Shown: positions 49,356 to 57,029, counted from the stretch's first letter. The stretch: DNA of 64,000 nt from Brevundimonas sp. (GCF_030656255.1 NZ_JAUSOE010000026.1:29382-93381); one strand, 5' to 3'. The notes: generated from the sequence alone by a model not told the origin. Program-made: numbers and translations.

Positions 49356-49402
49356 TCGGGCCTTCCCATAATGTTGGCGACCCCTGTCGCCGTTTTATGG
49401 AA

Positions 49403-49410
49403 GTATTTAG
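49403..49410 (-). promoter_or_regulatory. Late-promoter octamer at the portal stop codon
   Basis: CTAAATAC; its TAA (49407-49409) is the portal stop. The scaffold ATG follows 47 nt later, so this unit has a short leader. Confidence 0.65.
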
Positions 49411-50975
49411 TCTTTAATGCCCGATGACTTGACAGGAGCGATCTTGGCCGCGTGTTCAGCTTGTGCTTGGGCACGCAGATCAGCCGCAGCCTGTTCTTTT
49501 TCGACCTTGGCACGCTCTTCAGCGACGTTTTCGATGTCGTAGTGGCTGGCGACGATCTTGGTGGCCGTCTCTTTCGAGATGATCCCGGTTTCGATCAGCG
49601 ACTTCAGAGCCGTGGCGGTCTGGTCTTCATCTGAAGGCGTCAGCGGGTAGAAATCACCCCAACGAAGGGCCAGATCGGTCCAGCCGCCGGTCACGACCGC
49701 GATTTCTTCGTTCATGGTCACCGACACCGTGGTCATGACCTTCAGAGCCATCCGCAGCAGACGCAGAAGGGCGCCTTCGCCGTAGGTCACGCGAAGCTTC
49801 TCGGTGTGCATCAACAGCGACGAATTGAGCATTTCGAGCGACTTGGCGCCCTGATGGCCCTGCGTGACCTCTTCAGGATTCACCCGGTCGCCATGAAGCG
49901 TCTCGATCAGGTTCGACTTCTGGCGTTTGATGTAGGCCGACGCCGCTTCGATGCCGCCACCAGCGATTTCGAGGTATTTGGCATCGCCTTCAGCATCCAT
50001 CGTCAGGACTGTCGAAGGCGTCTTGGCCATGCCCTGCCCTGTCGGCGTCTGGCCAGCAGATTCAGTCGTCTCGCCCGTGACCGGCGCCGCCATCATGGGC
50101 ACAGCCGAAGGGACCAGCATCAGAAGGGTCGGGTCCATCGTGTATTTCAGGGCGCGGCCGATCTGGCTGTCCAACATGTCGAGTTGGATCGCCTCTTCAA
50201 TCCCGGCGTCGAAGGTGCATGGGCCGTCAATCTCTGTGTTCAGGCCGCCGATCCACACCCACGGGCAAAACCCGAGTTCGTGGGTCACGGACTTGTCGTG
50301 GTCGATCACCGGCACATGCGGCCGATCCGAACGGGCTTGGTCCTCGACCTTCCACGGCACGAACCACCATTCGCCGAGTTCATCCCAAACCCGCTGGACA
50401 AACCAAAGGGCCTGAAGGCTGTCGTCAGGGACCGAATAACCCAACTCGCGCACGCGCTCGCCACGGACCTTGTAGAGTTCTGTGACCTTGATCAGCGTGT
50501 CAGGGGCGTATTCGTCGTATTCCGGCGTCAGGTAGGCCGTCGTGTGAACGTCCACGAACATGCGCGCGGGACCACCCGGACGCTGAAGAACCTTCAGGTG
50601 GATGCCGACAGAGCCAACCGAGCCAAGACGGGCCGCCTCGCGCATGCGCTCGACCAGACCCACGTCCTTGATGAAGTCCTTGGTCGCCTTGCGAACGACA
50701 GCGTTGGCCGTGTCCACCTCGGGGAAGTGACCATCACCAAAGAGCATCGACACATGGTCATCAATGACCGTGCGAAGCTGGTTCGTGCCCGTGTGCGTGT
50801 TCGGCGCACGATCATGCAGCGGAATGTATTCGTTCCCGGCATATTCCTGATGGAACGGATAGGGCTGATATGAATAGAACGTCCCGTTCAACAGGCTCAA
50901 ACGGACGTTTACGCCGTGTGCGCGAGGGAAATCCTTATCGTGGGGGTGCCTTGCGGCAATAATCTGAAACGACAT
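49407..50975 (-). CDS. Portal protein
   Basis: 522 residues. RTVIDDHVSMLFGDGHFPEVD, AVVRKATKDFIKDVGLVERMREAARLGSVGSVGIHLKV, and EELGFCPWVWIGG-type segments fit portal proteins of tailed phages. The long C-terminal helix region contains KSNLIETLHGDRVNPEEVTQGHQGAKSLEMLNSSLLMHTEKL. Upstream of scaffold and capsid as expected. Preceded by a 23-codon ORF with its own octamer and a hairpin, rather than directly by an octamer. Confidence 0.78.
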   Translation of the reverse strand: MSFQIIAARHPHDKDFPRAHGVNVRLSLLNGTFYSYQPYPFHQEYAGNEYIPLHDRAPNTHTGTNQLRTVIDDHVSMLFGDGHFPEVDTANAVVRKATKDFIKDVGLVERMREAARLGSVGSVGIHLKVLQRPGGPARMFVDVHTTAYLTPEYDEYAPDTLIKVTELYKVRGERVRELGYSVPDDSLQALWFVQRVWDELGEWWFVPWKVEDQARSDRPHVPVIDHDKSVTHELGFCPWVWIGGLNTEIDGPCTFDAGIEEAIQLDMLDSQIGRALKYTMDPTLLMLVPSAVPMMAAPVTGETTESAGQTPTGQGMAKTPSTVLTMDAEGDAKYLEIAGGGIEAASAYIKRQKSNLIETLHGDRVNPEEVTQGHQGAKSLEMLNSSLLMHTEKLRVTYGEGALLRLLRMALKVMTTVSVTMNEEIAVVTGGWTDLALRWGDFYPLTPSDEDQTATALKSLIETGIISKETATKIVASHYDIENVAEERAKVEKEQAAADLRAQAQAEHAAKIAPVKSSGIKD

Positions 50976-50984
50976 GCGTATCCT

Positions 50985-51016
50985 CTACAGAGCCTGTAGA
51001 AGTTCCCGCTCTGTAG
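50985..51016 (-). repeat. 9-bp inverted repeat in the portal leader
   Basis: Arms CTACAGAGC (50985-50993) and GCTCTGTAG (51008-51016), 14-nt loop, 9 nt before the portal start. It includes the stop codon of the short leader ORF, so translation of that ORF would open the hairpin. Confidence 0.6.
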
Positions 51017-51056
51017 ACATGCCAACACTGGCCCGACTTGGCGTAAGAAACCTCAT
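50985..51056 (-). CDS. 23-residue leader ORF before the portal gene
   Basis: ATG at 51056, 3 nt after a CATAAATAT motif, encodes MRFLTPSRASVGMSTERELLQAL and stops 9 nt before the portal ATG. Same motif-start geometry as real late genes. Could be a leader peptide that couples translation into portal; too short for a recognisable domain. Confidence 0.45.
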   Translation of the reverse strand: MRFLTPSRASVGMSTERELLQAL

Positions 51057-51059
51057 CGG

Positions 51060-51068
51060 ATATTTATG
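51060..51068 (-). promoter_or_regulatory. Late-promoter motif before leader ORF / portal
   Basis: CATAAATAT-CCG-ATG on the minus strand; start of the head gene unit. Confidence 0.7.
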
Positions 51069-51080
51069 GTCAGCAGTCAG

Positions 51081-51416
51081 TTACCTGTCGTCATCGGCAG
51101 AATTCTTCGCTTCGTTGCGACGATCTGCTTCGTCTTGGTCATCAGGACCAACATCGACTACGTTTTCCGACCAGAATGTCTTGAAAAGGGCCGCAGCCTC
51201 GGTGTCCTCGATCTCGACGGCCATGATGATGTCCGCCAGATCAGTCAGTTCGCCCCCGAGGCGACCAAAGGCGACGGTTTCGCCATTCCACCGACCAAAC
51301 GCCCTGTCACCTCCGCACCGGATCGGCCGGTAGATGGTCGCCTTGCCTATGAGGAAGTTGAAGAACTCTGCGGCCCGATGGAAGTCGAGAGCACAGACGA
51401 AAACGTGAGGGGTCAT
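51081..51416 (-). CDS. Hypothetical protein at the head of the late module
   Basis: 111 residues: MTPHVFVCALDFHRAAEFFNFLIGKATIYRPIRCGGDRAFGRWNGETVAFGRLGG, then an acidic C-terminus (DVGPDDQDEADRRNEAKNSADDDR). No family recognised. Octamer 4 nt before its ATG groups it with late genes; it occupies the place where a small terminase subunit would be expected, but has no terminase or HTH pattern. Confidence 0.55.
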   Translation of the reverse strand: MTPHVFVCALDFHRAAEFFNFLIGKATIYRPIRCGGDRAFGRWNGETVAFGRLGGELTDLADIIMAVEIEDTEAAALFKTFWSENVVDVGPDDQDEADRRNEAKNSADDDR

Positions 51417-51420
51417 GCCG

Positions 51421-51428
51421 ATATTTAG
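51421..51428 (-). promoter_or_regulatory. Late-promoter octamer, first of the module
   Basis: CTAAATAT-CGGC-ATG on the minus strand; no octamer of this class was seen to the right of this point. Confidence 0.75.
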
Positions 51429-51483
51429 AGGCGCGACCAGATTAGGGCCACATAAGAGAAAAATACGACGGATATGGGAATGC

Positions 51484-51534
51484 GCCGTATTTCCGTATTG
51501 TGAGGCTTATTCCTTGCTAATACGAGAATACGGC
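51484..51534. promoter_or_regulatory. Inverted-repeat operator in divergent promoter region
   Basis: Arms GCCGTATTTCCGTATT (51484-51499) and AATACGAGAATACGGC (51519-51534) are inverted copies with two mismatches in the centre. Each holds two CGTATT half-sites, and 19 nt separate the arms. They lie between the divergent genes starting at 51416 and 51570. A TTGTGA at 51498 could be a -35 element for the rightward gene. Looks like a dimer or tetramer binding site for a phage regulator. Confidence 0.6.
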
Positions 51535-51569
51535 GTATAACCGCGTTGTCATAAACACGGAAGAACGCC

Positions 51570-52127
51570 ATGCCCCACCCCTTCGACCTCTCTGATTCCA
51601 ACTTCAGCCGCCTCCAAAGCCGGGCCGTTCCGCTGGTGGACGACCTCAACTCTGTCATCGCCAAGCTTCTCGATCTTGTTGAGGGCGACGAACCTGCGAC
51701 AGAAGCTGACATTCGCGCCTCGCCCTCGAAGATCGTGAAGAAGTTCGACCCGGCCACCCCGCCCGACCTGACCCACACGAAGGTCATCAGCGTCACGTTC
51801 GATGGCAAGCAACTCGACAAGCCGACGTGGAATGGTCTGAAGGACGCAGCCATTCGCTACATCGTCAAAACCGAGAAAGACAAAGACAAGCTGAAATCGC
51901 TGATCCTTTGCCCCTTCGTGTTCGGCAAAAAAGAAGACGAAGGCTACCGTTACATGGCCGACCTTGGCATTTCAGTGCAGAGTCAGGACTCTATGGGCGC
52001 CTTCAAGGTCGCCTATCACATCGCCAGCAACCACGGCTGCGGCATGAAAATCCAGTTCATGTGGCGCCAGAAAGAAGCCGCCCTGCATCCCGGCATGACC
52101 GGCATCATGGAAATCGGTGCATGGTAA
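51570..52127 (+). CDS. Hypothetical protein, first rightward gene
   Basis: 185 residues with an AAGAACG region before the ATG. KVISVTFDGKQLDKPTWNGLKDAAIRYIVK and GYRYMADLGISVQSQDSMGAFKVAYHIASNHGCGMKIQFMWRQKEAALHPG read as two small domains. I have seen similar C-terminal segments in phage and plasmid proteins but cannot name a function. Controlled by the inverted-repeat operator region, so likely early or lysogenically expressed. Confidence 0.6.
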   Translation: MPHPFDLSDSNFSRLQSRAVPLVDDLNSVIAKLLDLVEGDEPATEADIRASPSKIVKKFDPATPPDLTHTKVISVTFDGKQLDKPTWNGLKDAAIRYIVKTEKDKDKLKSLILCPFVFGKKEDEGYRYMADLGISVQSQDSMGAFKVAYHIASNHGCGMKIQFMWRQKEAALHPGMTGIMEIGAW

Positions 52128-52195
52128 ACATGACGGCGTTCACCGACATTTGCCCACAGGCTGCGAGTCAATCTCACTTGCCAGCCACTTCAAAT

Positions 52196-52210
52196 GTTCC
52201 CCATACGTTC
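52196..52210 (+). promoter_or_regulatory. SOS (LexA) box before umuDC
   Basis: GTTC-CCCATAC-GTTC, an exact GTTC-N7-GTTC alphaproteobacterial LexA site. It overlaps a CCATACG/CGTATGG palindrome. Being inside the longest possible umuD frame, it argues for a start at or after 52215. Confidence 0.8.
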
Positions 52211-52214
52211 TCGT

Positions 52215-52589
52215 ATGGGCGAGAAGGCTTACAGGGGGGATGAAACGACGGGCTTCCAAAGCCCGGCGCAGGATCACGTCGAAGGCGTGCCCAACCTGTT
52301 TGACTATCTCGACCTGACCCGGCCCCAACGCTACGCCGTCCGCGTCCGGGGCAACGGGCTGCGATCAAGGGGCATCTACGAAGGCGACATCCTTGTGGTT
52401 TCGACCGACATCGAGCCGTCGTCAGGCAAGATTTGCGTGGCCTTCGTCCACGGCGATGTCGTGCTGGCCACACTGTCCCAGAACGAAGGTCGCTGGTGGA
52501 TCGAACCGTCTGATCAGGCGCCCTTACCCCTGTCCGAAGATGTGGAAATCTGGGCCGTCATTTCAGCCCTGATCAGAACGGACATCTGA
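52215..52589 (+). CDS. UmuD-like protein lacking the catalytic dyad
   Basis: 124 residues from the ATG at 52215. It aligns with UmuD from the cleavage region onward: [13 protein letters not shown] corresponds to CGFPSPA.DYVE, and [48 protein letters not shown] to the S24 core. The catalytic Ser (GDSM) is Gly48 in GNGL and the catalytic Lys (TVKKL) is Ala85 in VLATL; the cleavage Cys-Gly is Thr-Gly. Only about 12 residues precede the cleavage position. It therefore cannot self-cleave and probably acts as a ready-made UmuD' partner of UmuC, as phage P1 HumD does. Confidence 0.8.
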   Translation: MGEKAYRGDETTGFQSPAQDHVEGVPNLFDYLDLTRPQRYAVRVRGNGLRSRGIYEGDILVVSTDIEPSSGKICVAFVHGDVVLATLSQNEGRWWIEPSDQAPLPLSEDVEIWAVISALIRTDI

Positions 52590-53842
52590 TGTTCGCTTTG
52601 ATCGACGGCAACAGCTTCTATGTGTCCTGTGAAAGGGCCTTCAACCCGCGCTTGATCGGCAAACCGGTTGTCGTCTTGTCGAACAACGATGGCTGCTGCG
52701 TCGCCAGATCAGATGAAGCCAAGGCTCTCGGTATCAAGATGGGCGAGGTTTGGCATCTGGCGAAGAGAAAGCCGGAACTGAAAAACGTCATCGCGGCCAG
52801 CAGCAACTATGCCCTCTATGGCGATATGAGCCGCCGGGTCTTCGAAGTCCTGACCGACGAATTCCAGCACGTCGAACCCTATTCGATAGACGAAATGTTC
52901 CTCCACCTTCCCAACGATGATCCGGGCATCGTGGATCACTGCCGTCGTGTCCGCGACCGGGTGAGAACCGAGGCCAAAATCCCCACCTGCGTCGGGATCG
53001 GCCCCACCAAGACCCTCGCCAAGCTGGCCAACAAGCGGGCCAAGACCGAGAAATCCATGCGTGGCGTCTGCGATATGAGCGATGCCAAGATCAGAGCCGA
53101 AGCCTTCGAAGCCATGGACATCAGCGACATTTGGGGAATCGGTCGGGCCTCGGTCACCAAGCTGAACAACATGGGCATCTTCACGGTCCAGCAGTTTACC
53201 GCCCTGCCCTCTGGCGCCGTCAGGAAACTGATGACCGTCACCGGCCAGCGCACCCACGCCGAACTCCTCGGCCTGTCCTGCATGCCCATGTCGGAGGCGA
53301 CGCCCGACAAGAAGACCGTCAGCGTCACGCGCATGTTCGGTAGACCGGTCGAGACGTGGACGGACATGCGAGAAGCCCTTGCCGCCCACGCCCTGCGAGC
53401 GGCCGAGAAATGCCGGAAGCATGGTCTGGTGGCCTCGGGGATGCAGGTATTCATGCACACCCACGCCCATGACGGATCGCCTTCGTATAACGGCCAACGG
53501 ACCTTCCCCATTGAGCCAACGGCGGACAGCTTCGCGATCATCAGCCAAGCGACAGCAGCAGGTCGGTCAGTCTGGAAACAGGGGCCACGCTACGCCAAGG
53601 CTGGCGTGATTCTGCTGGACTTGAAGGCTGAAGCCGATGTTCCCCGCGACCTTCTCCCGACCGTGGACCCGGTGCGATCACATAAGCTGATGACGGCTCT
53701 GGACGGGCTGAACTCGAAATACGGTCGAGGGACAGTGAAGCCCGGCGGGATCAGCAAGACGACAAGCTGGTCAACGCGGGCGGCCAATCTGTCGCCACGG
53801 TATACGACGCGGATCAGCGAACTGATGGAAGTGCGAGCCTGA
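52589..53842 (+). CDS. umuC: DNA polymerase V catalytic subunit UmuC
   Basis: 417 residues, near the E. coli length. Y-family blocks: [35 protein letters not shown], the catalytic [28 protein letters not shown], and the C-terminal [16 protein letters not shown]...[12 protein letters not shown]. It performs translesion synthesis. Start overlaps the umuD-like stop (TGATG), so the pair is coupled under the SOS box. At the place of the beta-clamp motif QLNLF it has a poor match (DVPRDLL). Confidence 0.92.
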   Translation: MFALIDGNSFYVSCERAFNPRLIGKPVVVLSNNDGCCVARSDEAKALGIKMGEVWHLAKRKPELKNVIAASSNYALYGDMSRRVFEVLTDEFQHVEPYSIDEMFLHLPNDDPGIVDHCRRVRDRVRTEAKIPTCVGIGPTKTLAKLANKRAKTEKSMRGVCDMSDAKIRAEAFEAMDISDIWGIGRASVTKLNNMGIFTVQQFTALPSGAVRKLMTVTGQRTHAELLGLSCMPMSEATPDKKTVSVTRMFGRPVETWTDMREALAAHALRAAEKCRKHGLVASGMQVFMHTHAHDGSPSYNGQRTFPIEPTADSFAIISQATAAGRSVWKQGPRYAKAGVILLDLKAEADVPRDLLPTVDPVRSHKLMTALDGLNSKYGRGTVKPGGISKTTSWSTRAANLSPRYTTRISELMEVRA

Positions 53843-53934
53843 TATTTGGGACCGGCACTATTTTCCGGTCTGGTCGATCACCGAACGATAGACTACCAGA
53901 ACGACGCAACCGCTAGATGCGGAGGGGGATTTCG

Positions 53935-54465
53935 ATGGAAGTGATTGGTGGGCTGCTTGGCCTCGCCTCGATGGCATTATTCTTTCTCGCCATCGTTTGC
54001 CTGATTTCAGGATGCTTCGGGATTGTAAGGCTGCGCCGTTACCTATTGACGGGTGCCCTAGCTTTCATGGCCCTCCCGGCACTCGCCGAGACGCCACGGC
54101 AGTTTGATCTTCATTGCGAAGCGTTGAGACACTGGCGAGACGGCACAGATACGGTCGATCCGATCAGTCTCCATTTTAGGGCCGACCTCGACGCTAACCA
54201 GTGGTGCGAAGACCAGTGCAACGTGACCTTCCAGATTAACGAGGTGTCAGCCATGTTCATCAGATTCAGAGACACCGATGATCTGATTTACAAAGATGAC
54301 AACTCGGGTGCGACTCCTACGAAAGAGGAAGTTGTTGTGTCACGGACAACGGGCACCTACGCCGACTCGAAATGGCAGCCTTTCGAGCGCAGCTATTGGA
54401 CCGGTGGAAAATGCACGGTCGAACCCTTCAGCGGATTTCCAGAAGCCCCATCGCGCCTATTTTGA
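53935..54465 (+). CDS. Hypothetical membrane-anchored / exported protein
   Basis: 176 residues from the ATG at 53935, which has a GGAGGGGG site. Two hydrophobic segments at the N-terminus (LLGLASMALFFLAIVCLISGCFGIV and YLLTGALAFMALPALA, the second ending in a signal-peptidase-like ALAET), then a soluble domain with four Cys (DLHCEAL, WCEDQC, GKCTVEP). Probably periplasmic. No family recognised; may be a lysogenic conversion gene. Confidence 0.5.
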   Translation: MEVIGGLLGLASMALFFLAIVCLISGCFGIVRLRRYLLTGALAFMALPALAETPRQFDLHCEALRHWRDGTDTVDPISLHFRADLDANQWCEDQCNVTFQINEVSAMFIRFRDTDDLIYKDDNSGATPTKEEVVVSRTTGTYADSKWQPFERSYWTGGKCTVEPFSGFPEAPSRLF

Positions 54466-54548
54466 GCGCAACAGATAATCAGACAAAAGCTCATAGACCG
54501 ATACCCGTTTGCCAAGCCCATTAATCAAGCAGGGCCTGACAAAACGGA

Positions 54549-55010
54549 TCAGTTCAGACCGTCGAACGCCCCGGTCGTCCGGTTGCACCGCTCTGCGGCG
54601 ACACCACGGGCATCGCGACCGTCGCTCAACTTCGGCCACGACTCGATTTCTTGGAAGTAAGCCATACCACGCGATACGCACTGCGCGTAGGTCGTCGCGC
54701 TGGCTGGGCCAGTCGCGCCGGTGATTGCCCGATATTCGGCGTCGGCTTGGTCATAGTTGCGTTGGGCGATGGCCACGGCTTCGTTCGCAGCCTTTAGATC
54801 GGCCTTGATTTTATCGGACGACCGGCTTCCGTGAGTGAGAAGGCTGACCCCGAAGAAAATCAGGCCCAGCATGATGCCCGACGTGATCGTCTGGCCGCGA
54901 TCCTTCTGCCCTTTGCCAGCGGGCGTGATAAATAGGACTGCGGCCAGCCAGCATATGCCAGCCAGAATCCACAAAACCCATGTGAAGAATGTTGGGTAGC
55001 TGTCTTCCAT
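54549..55010 (-). CDS. Membrane protein with coiled-coil tail
   Basis: 153 residues from the ATG at 55010 (GGGGGAC before it); the frame extended to 55379 overlaps the next gene and is rejected. Two membrane helices (FFTWVLWILAGICWLAAVLFITP and TITSGIMLGLIFFGVSLLTHG) precede a helix (SDKIKADLKAANEAVAIAQRNYDQADAEYRAI) and a Cys-containing C-terminus. Unknown function. Confidence 0.5.
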   Translation of the reverse strand: MEDSYPTFFTWVLWILAGICWLAAVLFITPAGKGQKDRGQTITSGIMLGLIFFGVSLLTHGSRSSDKIKADLKAANEAVAIAQRNYDQADAEYRAITGATGPASATTYAQCVSRGMAYFQEIESWPKLSDGRDARGVAAERCNRTTGAFDGLN

Positions 55011-55063
55011 GTCGTCCCCCGACTTCAAGTTGTGGCTGACCATAGCGCGGATTGGCGAAGAGG

Positions 55064-55372
55064 CTACCGGCGTTTCCATTTCGGTATCGGCTCGCACGAC
55101 ACGCCATCGCCGTCCCGGTCGTGGGCCTTCCAATAGCCGGGACGCCACGGATAGCTCGGTGCAAGACCCACAGCCCGAGCAGCCGCACAGTTTGGCATGG
55201 CAGCGAAGTGTCGGACCTGATCCCAAGCAGCGAAGCTTGACGAGTAGGACGAAACGGTGCGCGGGTCGGGCAGTGTGAGGATCGCGCCAAACAGCCCAAC
55301 GCACATCACGCCGACAAGCAGCGTCTCGATTGAAATCGGTCGCGGACCCTTGGAATTCTGCACCGGTATCAT
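55064..55372 (-). CDS. Excalibur-domain membrane protein
   Basis: 102 residues. One N-terminal membrane helix (ISIETLLVGVMCVGLFGAILTL), then an excalibur domain: NCAAARAVGLAPSYPWRPGYWKAHDRDGDGVSCEPI, with the DxDxDGxxCE calcium-binding signature. In other bacteria the domain is extracytoplasmic and often attached to nucleases; here it stands alone. Confidence 0.7.
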   Translation of the reverse strand: MIPVQNSKGPRPISIETLLVGVMCVGLFGAILTLPDPRTVSSYSSSFAAWDQVRHFAAMPNCAAARAVGLAPSYPWRPGYWKAHDRDGDGVSCEPIPKWKRR

Positions 55373-55452
55373 GGACCAAAAGCTATCTTGGTCTTGACGA
55401 CTATGGAGTTAAAGCCGCTCGGGTTGGGCACTTGGACATCTGACAAAGAAAA

Positions 55453-55476
55453 AGCCCCCGGATTGCTCCGAGGGCT
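55453..55476 (-). terminator. Rho-independent terminator behind the HTH gene
   Basis: Stem with arms 55453-55462 and 55467-55476 (one mismatch), then TTTTTCTTT in the minus direction, 25 nt after the stop at 55501. Confidence 0.8.
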
Positions 55477-55500
55477 TCGTCTTGGTGGCTTGGTCGTCGG

Positions 55501-55869
55501 TTAGCTGTCGATGCCTTCGAGGAACTTGCGTTCGCGGTTCAGGCCGCCTTCCTTTTTCTCCCACAGACCCTTGCGGTTGCGAGCCGCCGTCTGCGTGATC
55601 CCGAGGGCCTTCGAGGCGCGGTTGTAACCGGCACCGTCATCGAACAGGCGATACAGCAGTTCGACACCACGCGGCGTCAGATTGGCACCGTCCTTGTTGG
55701 CGGGGTCTTGGCACTGTTCCAGCGTCGGAACCTTGTCATTCTTGGGGAGGGCCGCCGCGTCATCGACCAATTGAGCCTTAAGGGCGTCGATGGTCTTGTT
55801 GACGTGATCCAGAAGCTCCGTGCGGTGGCTTTCAAGGATCAGGGCGATGGCGGTGTCGGTCTTGGGCAT
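55501..55869 (-). CDS. Putative DNA-binding protein
   Basis: 122 residues. The C-terminal half (LTPRGVELLYRLFDDGAGYNRASKALGITQTAARNRKGLWEKK) reads as a helix-turn-helix: a first helix, turn at DDGAGYN, and recognition helix at ITQTAARNRKGLW. The N-terminal half is a helix likely to dimerise (LDHVNKTIDALKAQLVDD). Single-gene unit with its own terminator, so a candidate phage regulator. Confidence 0.6.
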   Translation of the reverse strand: MPKTDTAIALILESHRTELLDHVNKTIDALKAQLVDDAAALPKNDKVPTLEQCQDPANKDGANLTPRGVELLYRLFDDGAGYNRASKALGITQTAARNRKGLWEKKEGGLNRERKFLEGIDS

Positions 55870-56066
55870 GGGAAAACTCTTTCGTTATCCGGTTAAAATG
55901 ACCCCCAACGGTGTTGGAGGCGGCCCCGCGCTGAAGTGCGTTGCCGTCCGGCTTACAACATAGTGTAGCCCCCTGCGTCAATGCCTTACCGTGCGCTAAT
56001 GCGTGCACATGAGTTGGAGCTTCCCATTTAACTATCTAGCTTGGCCTTTAGGCGTTATGAACGGCC

Positions 56067-56321
56067 ATGGGCATCAGACTTCTGCAATGGCTTGAAGACA
56101 AGACATGCCACCGCGTCGAACAGACAGCGGAGGGCTTCGAGCTATGGCTACTTCCGGGAAAACAAGAAGAATTTGACGAGCTTGTGCGGACGATCCGCGA
56201 CGACATGACCGGAGAGTTCAGCGCGTTTCCGAGGGGGAATGACGTTGGTGGCTTTGAGTGCGTCCACATCATCGTCCACGATCCGGCGAAGTTCGCTCTC
56301 GCCCTTAAAAGCCTTCGCTGA
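56067..56321 (+). CDS. Hypothetical small protein
   Basis: 84 residues: MGIRLLQWLEDKTCHRVEQTAEGFELWLLPGKQEEFDELVRTIRDDMTGEFSAFPRGNDVGG, then FECVHIIVHDPAKFALALKSLR. Alternating strands and helices suggest a small alpha/beta fold. Ends flush against the convergent lipoprotein gene. No family recognised. Confidence 0.45.
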   Translation: MGIRLLQWLEDKTCHRVEQTAEGFELWLLPGKQEEFDELVRTIRDDMTGEFSAFPRGNDVGGFECVHIIVHDPAKFALALKSLR

Positions 56322-56789
56322 TCAGTTCACCGTGTAGCTATCAGACGTGATCGGCTCGCCGTTCATGAAGGTCTGAACGTCGATCTTCTCGCCATTGACG
56401 GTGAAGTTGATCGTGTCTTCGTTCCGCCAACGACCCGGCTGACCATTTTCGACCATCCGCCATTGTGCGGTGCCGTTGCCCACGATGCAGTCGTTCGTCC
56501 AGACCGTGCCGTCGTCCCGCGTATACCGAACCCGATACTGATCGCCTTCATTCGAGATGACCCGGATGATGTCGGGCTGACGGCCATTAAGGCTGGCAAC
56601 CACTGCCCGACAGACTCTCCCCTTGTCCTCGCCGGATAGTTCCTCAACGGGGTGAAGCTTGGCGGCTTCCGCCGTGACCCGGTTCGGTTCGGCGGTGCTT
56701 GCCGACAGGTCGGCGGCAGCTTTGTCGTAATCACCGTCCCCACAGCCGATTAAAAAACCGAGCGAACCAAGCGCGACCAATCTTCTCAT
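56322..56789 (-). CDS. Lipoprotein of unknown function
   Basis: 155 residues from MRRLVALGSLGFLIGC; the lipobox is LIGC. A start at 56804 (MKEPEMRRL...) is also possible. Mature part is acidic, then beta-rich (IIRVISNEGDQYRVRYTRDDGTVWTNDCIVGNGTAQWRMVENG). Probably anchored in the envelope of the lysogen; no family recognised. Confidence 0.55.
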   Translation of the reverse strand: MRRLVALGSLGFLIGCGDGDYDKAAADLSASTAEPNRVTAEAAKLHPVEELSGEDKGRVCRAVVASLNGRQPDIIRVISNEGDQYRVRYTRDDGTVWTNDCIVGNGTAQWRMVENGQPGRWRNEDTINFTVNGEKIDVQTFMNGEPITSDSYTVN

Positions 56790-56959
56790 TTCAGGCTCTT
56801 TCATGGACCGTTGGTAGCTTGAGAGGCCGAGAGCCGAAATCAAAATTTGTAGAAAATTTGGTTGGTCAGCTTGCCGCGCCGTGCCGCTCGCTGGCCACAG
56901 ACCTACCCCACCCCCTCCCTTACCTGCGAATGGTTCTCACAAGCATCGGTGACCATCCG

Positions 56960-56969
56960 CCCCCCCCCC
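56960..56969. repeat. Run of ten C in an intergenic region
   Basis: A homopolymer of ten C lies in the 217-bp gap between the lipoprotein gene start and the small recombinase gene. A tract like this is prone to length change and could alter promoter spacing of either flanking gene. Confidence 0.5.
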
Positions 56970-57029
56970 TGTCCATAGCTGCTGACCGTCCGCTAATTAT
57001 ATGCTTGCACATACAGGACAGGTGGCATA

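Noticed and set aside
22824-51416. Transposable Mu-type phage
   Set aside because: Tail genes are Mu-like, but there is no MuA/MuB transposase in view and the element uses a large serine integrase with a defined attachment gene.
52117-52317. Frame starting at ATG 52240 with an AGGGGGG site
   Set aside because: It would encode a 25-residue tail in another frame inside the UmuD-like gene; the UmuD homology is in the frame starting at 52215.
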